This document shows positions 38,804 through 46,770 of a stretch of DNA of 64,000 nucleotides, piece by piece. The notes under the pieces were generated by a model. The model was given only the letters and a program-made list of their open reading frames with translations, did not search any database and had not been told where the DNA came from. Position 1 is the first letter of the stretch; the number at the start of each line of letters is the position of its first letter. Source of the DNA: Actinosynnema sp. ALI-1.44 (lineage in GTDB: Bacteria; Actinomycetota; Actinomycetes; Mycobacteriales; Pseudonocardiaceae); contig NZ_MTQO01000045.1 in NCBI RefSeq assembly GCF_001984155.1, positions 372,001-436,000 on the forward strand, written 5' to 3'. Position numbers and translations under genes: made by a program.

Positions 38804-40112
38804 CGGCGGGTCTCCCTGTTCGATGCTGACGAGAATCCCCGTCAGCCGCCACCTCTCCACCGAACGTGCGCACACCCCGGACCAGGAATGGGAGGCCTGT
38901 GGTCAGCAGCAGTGCGGCCAGGCACACCACGCTCCCCGCCGGGATACCGATGAGGGCGACGACGGGCGCGGTCATGGCGAGCCCGACGGGCTCGAGGCCG
39001 AGTTGGCCGACGTAGTCCACCGAGACGACCCTCGCGAGTGCCTGTTCCGGCACCCTGCGCTGCAGTGCACTCGTCCACAGCACGGCGAAGATCGTTCCCC
39101 CCGCCCCCGACACCATGGCGCTTCCCATCAGCAGCGGCACTGGGAGGTGGAAAACCAGTACCAGCAGGGTAGGCAACGACGTCAGCATGCTGAGGAGCGC
39201 AACGGTGCCCGGCTCCCGCGGAGTCCAGCGTGCGACGAGGAAGGCGCCGGCCAGCGAGCCGACCGACTGCAACGCCAGAATGACCCCGTAGGCGTCCAGC
39301 GCACCGTAGTCGCGCAACGCCAGAGGCACCAGAATGGTCATGGGCGCGTGGACTAGCAGTACCTGCGACCCACCCTGGATGATCACCGTCGCCACCCACG
39401 GCCGGTCCCGGAGGACTCTCACGGTCTCCGACCCGCCCCGAAGGAGCGTGGGCTTCGGTGTCCGATCGTCCCCGGTCGCGCCTTCGCGAGGCCTGCCGGT
39501 CCGGATCGTCAGCAGGATCACGGCGGAGACGACGAAGGTCACGCCGTCGATGGCGAACGCGATGCGTGGATCGAACGCCGCCGCCAGCACACCTCCGAGT
39601 GGCGGTCCGACGAGCGTCCCGACCTTGGCGGTCATGACGTTGAGCGCGTTGGCCGGCTGCAGATCCTCATCGGGCACCAGTGACGGCAACAGTGCCCGCG
39701 CCGCCGGCGTGAACATCGCCGCACCCGCTCCCATGGCGAGAGCGAGCAGCACGAACACGGGCAGGCCGATGAAGGGCGCCAGCAACGCGAACCCGAACGC
39801 GGCACCTGCACGCAACAGATCGGACGCCGCCATCACCCTCGTACGACGCATGCGGTCCGCGAGGTAGCCACCCACCAGGACAAGTCCTATGAGGCCGATG
39901 CTCTGCGCACTCAGCACCACACCGAGTTGCACGCCGTTCCCGTCCTGGGACAGGAGCAGCAACGTGAGTGCGACCGGTGAGATGCCATTGCCGAGTGCGC
40001 TGAGCGCTTGCCCCACCCACAGTTTCCGGAAGTCCTGATGCCGGAGCGGTGAGAAGACGCGTGCGACGCTCTCCAGCCTACTCAGTGTCCTCCCCCCTTG
40101 TCCCGAACACAT
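38796..40112 (-). CDS. MFS exporter of the radical SAM operon
   Basis: 438 aa from the ATG at 40112. Twelve helices with the loop motif GGYLADRMRRTRVM place it in the enterobactin-exporter-like/MFS_3 group (VFSPLRHQDFRKLWVGQALS at the start). The ATG overlaps the SUMF1-type gene by 31 bp. A CTG at 40085 overlapping that gene's stop as CTGA would give the more family-typical LSRLESV start. Position in the operon, between modification and peptidase genes, suggests export of the product or self-protection. Confidence 0.87.
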   Translation of the reverse strand: MCSGQGGRTLSRLESVARVFSPLRHQDFRKLWVGQALSALGNGISPVALTLLLLSQDGNGVQLGVVLSAQSIGLIGLVLVGGYLADRMRRTRVMAASDLLRAGAAFGFALLAPFIGLPVFVLLALAMGAGAAMFTPAARALLPSLVPDEDLQPANALNVMTAKVGTLVGPPLGGVLAAAFDPRIAFAIDGVTFVVSAVILLTIRTGRPREGATGDDRTPKPTLLRGGSETVRVLRDRPWVATVIIQGGSQVLLVHAPMTILVPLALRDYGALDAYGVILALQSVGSLAGAFLVARWTPREPGTVALLSMLTSLPTLLVLVFHLPVPLLMGSAMVSGAGGTIFAVLWTSALQRRVPEQALARVVSVDYVGQLGLEPVGLAMTAPVVALIGIPAGSVVCLAALLLTTGLPFLVRGVRTFGGEVAADGDSRQHRTGRPAGG

Positions 40113-40936
40113 CGGATACCGATGCCCAGGGAGCACCACCACGGCGGATGGTGTCCCCGCTCCGCGGCACGCAGCGAGAAACCGAAGTAGCCGAACGACC
40201 CACCACGGCATACCTTGTCGCCCGGAGGCACCCCGTCACCGTTGCGGGCGTATGGCGAACCGGCGTACAGGCGGTAGTCGTCGGCACACCATTCCCAGAT
40301 GTTTCCCGCCATGTCGAGGATCCCGTAGGGCGACGCACCCTCGGGAAAGCTCCCGACAGGTGTCGTCAAACAACGACTCTGCCACGGCCGCGCTCCGTTG
40401 AAGCTTTCCAGCCAGTCGGCGAGGTCGGTGATCTCGCGACCCAGCCAGTAGTCGGCGCTGTTGCAGAGACCCTGCCGGAACTCCTCTCCCCAGGGAAACC
40501 GCCGTTCGTCCGTGCCCCTGGCCGCCTTCTCCCATTCCACTTCGGTGGGAAGTCGCATGCCTGCCCACCGCGCGTAGGCATCCGCCTCCCACCACGTCAC
40601 ACCGACGACCGGGTGCTCGTCCCGGGCCCACTCCTCCCACCGCGGGTCTTCCCAGAACATCGGCCGACGACGCCGTACGGTCGACAACCAGCGGCGGCCG
40701 CCGGGCGACCACCAGCGCTCGTCGCCGTAGCCGTTCGCGGACACGAACAGCCGGTACTGGGAGTTGGTCACGGGTACGCGGCAGACGTCCACCGCGTCGA
40801 CCCACACCGTCTCGGCACCCACTTCGTGCCGGAACCAGTCGGCCGACATGCCGCGGTAGCGGCTACGCAGCCATGCCAGTTCGTGCGTCGTGGAACCCCT
40901 CGTGTACGTGCCGGCGGGCACCGTTACCTTGTCCAC
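40082..40936 (-). CDS. SUMF1/formylglycine-generating-enzyme-fold protein without the FGE cysteine pair
   Basis: 284 aa from the GTG at 40936 (VDKVTVPAGTYTRGS, the normal family start). Core motifs are present: HPVVGVTWWEADAYARWAGMRLPTEVEWEKAARG, ILDMAGNIWEWCADDY and VCRGGSF near the end. In true FGE a Cys pair lies in the segment after RGGSW; here it reads GYFGFSLRAAERG without Cys, so aldehyde formation by the FGE copper chemistry is unlikely. Other members (EgtB, PvdO, cyclase-like proteins) do different chemistry on amino acids or peptides. It begins 7 bp after the SPASM protein stop. Confidence 0.87.
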   Translation of the reverse strand: MDKVTVPAGTYTRGSTTHELAWLRSRYRGMSADWFRHEVGAETVWVDAVDVCRVPVTNSQYRLFVSANGYGDERWWSPGGRRWLSTVRRRRPMFWEDPRWEEWARDEHPVVGVTWWEADAYARWAGMRLPTEVEWEKAARGTDERRFPWGEEFRQGLCNSADYWLGREITDLADWLESFNGARPWQSRCLTTPVGSFPEGASPYGILDMAGNIWEWCADDYRLYAGSPYARNGDGVPPGDKVCRGGSFGYFGFSLRAAERGHHPPWWCSLGIGIRCVRDKGGGH

Positions 40937-40943
40937 CGCGGAG

Positions 40944-42407
40944 CTACCGGGACCTTGCCGACCGCAGTCCGACCTGGCCGAGCGAGATGAACGTCGTCGA
41001 ACCCCGGGTGGGCTTCGGCGGGCTGGCACTCGCAGCGAGCTCCTCGCTCGTCAGTGGCCGCATCCCGAGTGCCTCGAGTTCGGTACGAAAGCGCACGAGG
41101 TGCCTCTTGAAGTGAAACTCCGCCAGGTACTGCTTCGTGCAGAACCGTAGGTCGTGGCGTCCGGTGCGCACTGCCGACTCGTACGCACATCCTCCCGCGC
41201 AGACGGGTATGTACGCACACTCCTCCTCATAGCAGTCCGTCAGGCGTTTCGCCGCGTTCATCTGTTCGTCGTACGCGGCGGTGTCGTACTCCTCCTCGAA
41301 CACGGTGCCGACGGCGTAGTCCTTCCGGCCGACGAAGCTGATGCACTTGTAGATCTCGCCTTCCGGACCGATGAGCACACCGTGTTCGGACGAGAACATG
41401 CACGGCGTCGTGTGTGCCGTGTCGCTGGACACGGCGATGTCGCGTTCTCGTGCCTGGAGCATGAGTTGCACGTACGCGTCGGCCAACTCGACACTCTCCG
41501 GGGGAATCGGCAGTCCCTTGTCGTGCGCGACCTTGCTGTCCGGGAACTGGTAGGCGATCGCCTCCAGTTTGACGTTGACCCGGTCAGCGAGACCCTCGTG
41601 GTGCAGAGTGTCGAACAGGTCCGCGATGAACTCCCTGTTCTGCCGGTCGAAGTTCACCTTGACCGTGACGTTCCTGATGTGTCGCACCGCGATCTTGATG
41701 GCCGACAGTGACTCGTCGAACGACGGTTGCCCCCGGTGCCCGACACGCCGCTTGTCATGGATCTCGGCCGGCCCGTCGAGAGAGATCTGGATCTGCGTCA
41801 ACTTCCGCGCGGCGAGCTCCCGCGCCAGGTCGTCGGTGAGCAGCAGCCCGTTGGACGAACAGTAGAACTCACCTCGCGCACCGTGTCGTTCGGTCAGCCG
41901 GGCGAACCCGTCCATGATGGCGAACAGAATCTTCGGCACCATCAACGGTTCACCCCCGAACAGGCCAGGGTAGATCTCCCTGATGCCGTCTCTGGTGATA
42001 CGGCGTTCCATCCAGCGCAGGCATCCGTCGACCACGTCGGGAGTCATCGTCTTGCCGCGCACGCCTGACTCGTAGCAGTAAGTACAGGCGATGTTGCACC
42101 CGGAGGTCACGGCGAGCAGGGGAAGGATCCGGCCCGGATTGCGGCGTTGCCGGTCGAACGTCGCCTGGAAGCGCGCCGCTTGGTCCTCCTCGGTGGGCAC
42201 GATGATGCGGTCCTTGGCCAATCGGTCGATCGCGGCCCTCACGTCACCCGCGCTGTCGCTCGAGACCATGCCCGCCATGATGCGCCGCCAGTCGGCGTCC
42301 CGGACGGTCATGCACTTCGAGGTCTCGGTGTTGAAGATCAGGTTGTGCGACGGGAGGTCCCGGTCGCCGAGGTTGCGCACGACAGTGAACTGGCTCAGTT
42401 TCCACAC
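40944..42407 (-). CDS. radical SAM/SPASM maturase-type protein
   Basis: 487 aa from a GTG start within the preceding small gene. The radical SAM cluster motif is CNIACTYCYE (Cys104, Cys108, Cys111), followed by GGEPL. A C-terminal SPASM/twitch region has about seven Cys (in TPCMFSS, IYKCISF, DCYEEECAYIPVCAGGC and RFCTKQY), for auxiliary clusters. The N-terminal ~90 residues (FTVVRNLGDRDLPSHNLIFN) match the domain seen in peptide-modifying SPASM enzymes. Such enzymes install thioether, C-C or epimer modifications in ribosomal peptides. The overlapping 61-aa product upstream is the obvious partner or substrate. Confidence 0.92.
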   Translation of the reverse strand: MWKLSQFTVVRNLGDRDLPSHNLIFNTETSKCMTVRDADWRRIMAGMVSSDSAGDVRAAIDRLAKDRIIVPTEEDQAARFQATFDRQRRNPGRILPLLAVTSGCNIACTYCYESGVRGKTMTPDVVDGCLRWMERRITRDGIREIYPGLFGGEPLMVPKILFAIMDGFARLTERHGARGEFYCSSNGLLLTDDLARELAARKLTQIQISLDGPAEIHDKRRVGHRGQPSFDESLSAIKIAVRHIRNVTVKVNFDRQNREFIADLFDTLHHEGLADRVNVKLEAIAYQFPDSKVAHDKGLPIPPESVELADAYVQLMLQARERDIAVSSDTAHTTPCMFSSEHGVLIGPEGEIYKCISFVGRKDYAVGTVFEEEYDTAAYDEQMNAAKRLTDCYEEECAYIPVCAGGCAYESAVRTGRHDLRFCTKQYLAEFHFKRHLVRFRTELEALGMRPLTSEELAASASPPKPTRGSTTFISLGQVGLRSARSR

Positions 42408-42580
42408 GACAGCTCGCCTCCGTCCGTGGTACGCAGTCGAAAGGAATCGATCTCGACAGGCTCGCCGTCACACTCGAGTTGTACGACGCGCAAGATCGCA
42501 CGAAGGCGCTCCGCGATCAGGTCACCCAACGCGGCTTCGGACACCGCACTCGATTCCGTTGAACTCTCCGCTTCACTCAT
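42395..42580 (-). CDS. 61-aa small protein carrying the shared DG-P-V-SFrL module; candidate precursor or partner
   Basis: 61 aa, ATG at 42580 with an ideal GGAGGAAGAC ribosome site. It overlaps the peptidase stop upstream and the radical SAM start downstream (13 bp). Residues 1-18 are Ser/Glu-rich. Residues 21-50 form a module (helix, then QLECDGEPVEIDSFRLR) with 19 of 30 residues identical to residues 60-89 of the PDZ radical SAM protein of the same operon. The tail is TTDGGELSCGN with a Cys three residues from the end. It could be a RiPP precursor (module as leader, tail as core) or an adaptor for the maturase. Confidence 0.8.
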   Translation of the reverse strand: MSEAESSTESSAVSEAALGDLIAERLRAILRVVQLECDGEPVEIDSFRLRTTDGGELSCGN

Positions 42581-44690
42581 GTCTTCCTCCAGTCGGACCG
42601 TCCACCGGCGACATCGCGAACAACCGGGAGTCAGGATCGACCGTGACCCGAACGGGTTCCGCGTCCAGCCGGACGGTCAGCCAGCCGACACCGGCGTCGA
42701 CGTCGACGTCGTGGCGCACCGTTGTGCCTGTGGCGTCCTCGATCTCCACCACCACCGGTACGCCGCAGGTATGGGTGCCTCGCAGTGTTGTCTCGACCGT
42801 CGTTTCGATCCCCCTCCGTGATCTCCGTGTCGCCACGTCGCCAACGGCCGGCTCGAGCACGCCGTCCGCGTGCACCCACTGGTTCACGAACCACCGGACA
42901 GAGCTGCCGTGAAACCAGCTCGCGAGCGCGAAGAAGGTGTACGTGTCGAGCTCGTGGCGGCTGCCGTACTCGAAGGCCGCGCGAAGGAGCTCGCCGAAGG
43001 CGGTCTCCCCCAGGAGTTGCCGCAGCATGCCCATGACGAACCCACCCTTGACCCGCAGGGCGAACATGGCGACGGTGTCGGTCCGTCCGGCCAGCCGATC
43101 CATGCCGTGGCGTGCCGACACACCGCCGTCGACGTCCCTCAGTGCCGCCAGCGCACGCGCCCGGTACCCGCGGTGCTCTCCGCGATCCTCGAGCAGATGA
43201 TGTGTGTACTCCGCGAGAGCCTCGCCGAGCCAGTGGTTCTCCGGCGTGAAGCGGGCCTTGACGCCCCACCACAGGTGTCCGACCTCGTGCGCGATCTGCC
43301 TGATCTGGACGGCGTCCCTGGCCAGACCCGAAGCGATCCGGAGGTAGTTCTGCCTGGCGTACGCATACCGGGACCTCGGACGGTCGACCACGACGATCGG
43401 CGGGATCGGCAGCGGGCACAACAACTCGCTCCAGCACTCCGCCGCACGCGATGCCCAGCGCGCCGCCGCGCCGAACAGCAGATCCTCGCGGGAGCTCACC
43501 ACGGTGACCCGCGACGGCGTCCGTCCGCCGGTGAGCGTCGCCCTGTCCGTACCCCGAGTCGCCAGGACTCCGACGGTCCCCGGTCTGTCCTCGGTTGTGC
43601 CGACCCGCAGGACGTACCCGGGAGGAGCGTCGAGCCGGACGTCCCAACGCAGCGGAACCGGAGGTACCGGGAGCGGCAGCCACCCGGAGATCCCGTCGAG
43701 TTCCATCTCCGTCGGTGACAGGTGTACCGCCGGCGGAAGCGGCACACCACGCAGCCGGATCCGAACCTCGTCGTCACCACCTGCCGTGTCCGGGAGGTTG
43801 ACCAGGACGGCGGGTGCGACGACAAAAACCCCGGAACCCCGGGGATCGAACTCGGCGGTACTGGCGATCTCACCGTCCATCCGGATGTCGTAGCCCGCGT
43901 TCACCGCGATCGCCTGTTGCCGGTAACCACTCGGGAACTTCAGGCGAACCGCCAGATCCACGGTGCCGGGAGAGACCGTTCCCCGGACGACCGCTCGGCC
44001 GGCTGGCGGTGTCCGCAGGACGTCTTCCCATCCCGGGACGGACGCCAGGCACTGCCGGCGAAGACGGGCGCGGGACAGCATGTCTGTGGCCAGCGACGGG
44101 TTTCCGGACCGGGACAGGACGCGGGACAGGATGACGAACGGCTCGTGCTTGTGGGGCGCGCGCCGGATCGCCTCGCCCAACAAGGCCCACGCCCGCACGG
44201 GATCGGCTTCCGCGCCCGCGCTCACCAGGTTGACCAGGGCGTCACCGTCGACGGGATCGATGCGGGCCGCCTGGTGGAACCGCTCGATCGCTTCGCCCTT
44301 CCGCCCCGCACGCCACAGCACCACCCCTTCGGCGTTCAGTGCCCGGCTGCGCCCGGGTCCGGTCCGTCCGACCCGCCCCAGTCTTGCCAGGCCGGCCGCG
44401 ATCGCGCCTTGCTCGGCGAGCACCCTGCCCATCATGTAGTCGATCTCGTCATCCGGAGCACCTTCTCGGCACGCGCGGTTCAACCACGTCGCGCCGTCGC
44501 CGATCTCGCCCAGTGACAGCAACGCACTCGCCACCTTCAGCTCCACCGTCCCGGCCGGGAGGGCATCGGCAGGCAGGCTCTGCCAGAGCATGGCCGCCTG
44601 TCTGTAGAGACCGTCCACATGCCACGCCTCGGCCAGGGCGGCTGCGGCGGCACGGTCGGGTACGTCGATGAACCGCTGCTCGGTGGTCAT
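42573..44690 (-). CDS. TPR-containing gluzincin (M1-like) metallopeptidase-type protein
   Basis: 705 aa. The N-terminal ~220 residues are tetratricopeptide-like helical repeats (e.g. GRKGEAIERFHQAARIDPVDGDALVNL). A beta-rich section ~230-400 follows, then an M1-like catalytic domain with the zinc motif HEVGH at 468-472 and Glu490 in WLGEALAEY. The spacing after HExxH is 17 rather than the canonical 18 residues. The rest resembles the M1 helical part (RVKGGFVMGMLRQLLGE). It could cleave a leader peptide, with the TPR part recruiting substrate. Next gene overlaps by 8 bp; the upstream radical SAM stop is 19 bp away. Confidence 0.85.
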   Translation of the reverse strand: MTTEQRFIDVPDRAAAAALAEAWHVDGLYRQAAMLWQSLPADALPAGTVELKVASALLSLGEIGDGATWLNRACREGAPDDEIDYMMGRVLAEQGAIAAGLARLGRVGRTGPGRSRALNAEGVVLWRAGRKGEAIERFHQAARIDPVDGDALVNLVSAGAEADPVRAWALLGEAIRRAPHKHEPFVILSRVLSRSGNPSLATDMLSRARLRRQCLASVPGWEDVLRTPPAGRAVVRGTVSPGTVDLAVRLKFPSGYRQQAIAVNAGYDIRMDGEIASTAEFDPRGSGVFVVAPAVLVNLPDTAGGDDEVRIRLRGVPLPPAVHLSPTEMELDGISGWLPLPVPPVPLRWDVRLDAPPGYVLRVGTTEDRPGTVGVLATRGTDRATLTGGRTPSRVTVVSSREDLLFGAAARWASRAAECWSELLCPLPIPPIVVVDRPRSRYAYARQNYLRIASGLARDAVQIRQIAHEVGHLWWGVKARFTPENHWLGEALAEYTHHLLEDRGEHRGYRARALAALRDVDGGVSARHGMDRLAGRTDTVAMFALRVKGGFVMGMLRQLLGETAFGELLRAAFEYGSRHELDTYTFFALASWFHGSSVRWFVNQWVHADGVLEPAVGDVATRRSRRGIETTVETTLRGTHTCGVPVVVEIEDATGTTVRHDVDVDAGVGWLTVRLDAEPVRVTVDPDSRLFAMSPVDGPTGGRHE

Positions 44691-44709
44691 GGGGGAAGCA
44701 CGATGTGCG

Positions 44710-46467
44710 CTAGAAGACCAGCGGGGAACACTCGACGATCTCGACAGGCACCCCGGTGAGTCGCTCGATGTCGGTCCAGGGCTTCCCGGTCAGGTCACGA
44801 ACCCACGGCGACGTCGCGAAGGGCGATGCCGGGATCAGCACGAGATCCGGGGTGTCTCCCGTCTCCTCGACGAACTGTCCTATCGCATGGACGAAATCCT
44901 CCACGACCAGGAGATCACCGATATTGATGTTGCCGCCGAAGTACCTGTTCTCCGCGACCCGCACGTGCACGTCGAATCCGGCGAACGCCCCGGTCTTGTC
45001 GATCATGTACCGCAGGATCGGAAGGATGAGCTCCGAGGTCAGTACCAGCGCTCGGCGCGCTTTCCGGTGTTCCAGGATCCGGCGGGCGGACTTCAGCGAC
45101 GAGTAACGCAAGGTGTCGGTGACGATCAGGCCGAGCACGAAGTCGTCGAACGACGAGATCTGGCCGTACGGATAGGTGCCGATCGACCTGGGATCGTGGC
45201 GTTCCAGCGTGTAGGTGCGGTCCACACCGTCACGACGCACACCCAACAGGACGGTCTCGCGGCCGCGGGAGTGGACCTGAGCGGTCATCCCGACCACTCC
45301 GGGCGGCCGGAACATGTTCTTCGCCCCGCGCCGCAGCTCACTGATGAGCTGCATGCGGGAGCCGATCGCGACACCGTTCACCGAATGGATCCGGTCACCC
45401 CGGCGGATCCCGGCCAGATCGGCAGGCGAGTCGCGGATCACCCCGTCGACGACCGCCTCCGTGTCGCGCCGCACGAAGGAGTTCGGCTCGATCAGGATGG
45501 GAATGGGGTATCGGTCGCGGATGCGTTCGACCTCGGCGACCACCTTCGGCCAGTAGTCCGCGATGCGGAAGTCCTCCCAGTCACCTGGGAGGTACCGGGA
45601 GTTTCCCCCGAGGCAGACCCGCACCACCGCGGCGCGGTTCTCGGCCACGTGCGCGATCGTGTTCTCCATGTCGGAGAACGGGATGGACGGCCACATGACC
45701 AGATTGGTCATGAACGGGATGCGGTGCTGCGCGAGCAGTTCGACAGCGCGAACCGCCGTATCTCCTTTTCGGTCACGGAGAACCGTACGCCGGACGTACG
45801 GATCCACGCTGTAGATGGAGAGGTTGAAGAAGAGTGGCTGCAGGTCCCCGAGACCTTTCACCACCTCCTCGGTCAGGTAGGACCCGTTGGTGACGAACGA
45901 GATGAGCTCGTCCGGCGCTTTCTCACGCATGAGGCGCAGGTAGTCGATCGCGCGCGGGTTCGCGAACGGCTCGTTGATCGCCGTCCGCAGGGAGAATATG
46001 CCACGACCACTCCGTGGGTCGTAGTGCCGCAGCCTGGTGACGATCTCCTCGTGGGTGGCCATGCGTGGCATGTTCTGGATCGGCAGATCCGCCGGGTTCC
46101 CTTTTTCGTAGCAGAACTCACAACTGAAGTTGCACACCGACGACAGGTGCCAGAATATGTCGGACAGGCTTGTCGGGTAGTCGGCCCAGTCCGCGATCTC
46201 ACGAAGCCGGAAGCCGTCCACCTCGACAGCCTGCCCGTCACACTCCAGCTGGGCGACCTTCAGTATCGCCTGCAACTCTTTCCGGATCGCCTCGATCCGG
46301 GGTTCGGTCAGGATGATTCCGTCGACACTCTCGTAACCTCGCGGCACCCTGCGACGGCGCGTCGGGGTGGGCAGGAACGACCGGCCCGTCTTGTGCCCGG
46401 GAGACCGATCCCGCACAGGTTCGACACGGTCGCCGGCCGTCGTGGCGTCGAGAGTGCGTCCACCCAT
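44710..46467 (-). CDS. radical SAM protein with N-terminal shared module, internal PDZ and C-terminal DUF512-like domain
   Basis: 585 aa. A basic N-terminal tail, then the shared 30-residue module at 60-89 (QLECDGQAVEVDGFRLR), radical SAM core with CNFSCEFCYE (Cys112, Cys116, Cys119), a PDZ-like segment around residue 320-365 (DSPADLAGIRRGDRIHSVNG), and a C-terminal region (ENRYFGGNINIGDLLVVEDF ... PDLVLIPASPF) matching DUF512. PDZ-radical SAM-DUF512 proteins are known from clostridia and cyanobacteria with unknown function, there with PDZ first. No SPASM Cys cluster is seen. The ATG at 46467 is 8 bp after the stop of the 78-aa gene; GGAG lies 10 bp upstream. Confidence 0.88.
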   Translation of the reverse strand: MGGRTLDATTAGDRVEPVRDRSPGHKTGRSFLPTPTRRRRVPRGYESVDGIILTEPRIEAIRKELQAILKVAQLECDGQAVEVDGFRLREIADWADYPTSLSDIFWHLSSVCNFSCEFCYEKGNPADLPIQNMPRMATHEEIVTRLRHYDPRSGRGIFSLRTAINEPFANPRAIDYLRLMREKAPDELISFVTNGSYLTEEVVKGLGDLQPLFFNLSIYSVDPYVRRTVLRDRKGDTAVRAVELLAQHRIPFMTNLVMWPSIPFSDMENTIAHVAENRAAVVRVCLGGNSRYLPGDWEDFRIADYWPKVVAEVERIRDRYPIPILIEPNSFVRRDTEAVVDGVIRDSPADLAGIRRGDRIHSVNGVAIGSRMQLISELRRGAKNMFRPPGVVGMTAQVHSRGRETVLLGVRRDGVDRTYTLERHDPRSIGTYPYGQISSFDDFVLGLIVTDTLRYSSLKSARRILEHRKARRALVLTSELILPILRYMIDKTGAFAGFDVHVRVAENRYFGGNINIGDLLVVEDFVHAIGQFVEETGDTPDLVLIPASPFATSPWVRDLTGKPWTDIERLTGVPVEIVECSPLVF

Positions 46468-46474
46468 GATCGTT

Positions 46475-46711
46475 CTACTCCGGATCATCAGGGAATATGG
46501 CAATGTGCTTTTCTGGAGCTCGCATCAGAGCAAAGCTGCTCACCTTCACCGGCTGTCCGTCGTGCAACGGCACACATAATCTCAACAGTTGCTCCCACTG
46601 CACGCGAAGCAGCTCCACAGTGGGATCGGCGATCACCTCGGACGCGGGTTTCTCGTCGAGCAAGAATCGCCACACGTATGGCTCGCCGCTCTGGTCATCG
46701 GGCAGGGACAA
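46475..46711 (-). CDS. 78-aa small protein with a diverged copy of the shared module
   Basis: 78 aa from a TTG start; TTTGGAGGGCGA directly upstream gives a strong ribosome site, which decides for TTG over a GTG at 46675. Residues 34-63 align without gaps to the modules of the 61-aa protein and the PDZ radical SAM protein (LHDGQPVKVSSFALM; 9 of 30 identical to the latter). The tail RAPEKHIAIFPDDPE has no Cys. It lies 8 bp upstream of the radical SAM gene. Either substrate or adaptor role is possible. Confidence 0.72.
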   Translation of the reverse strand: MSLPDDQSGEPYVWRFLLDEKPASEVIADPTVELLRVQWEQLLRLCVPLHDGQPVKVSSFALMRAPEKHIAIFPDDPE

Positions 46712-46770
46712 TCGCCCTCCAAATGCACGCGGTGGCAGATCCCGATCAGTTCGGCGCCGATCGCCCCCGG

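Noticed and set aside
46675-46711. GTG at 46675 as start of the 78-aa protein
   Set aside because: The TTG at 46711 has GGAGGG directly upstream, while the GTG has none. The shared module is included either way.
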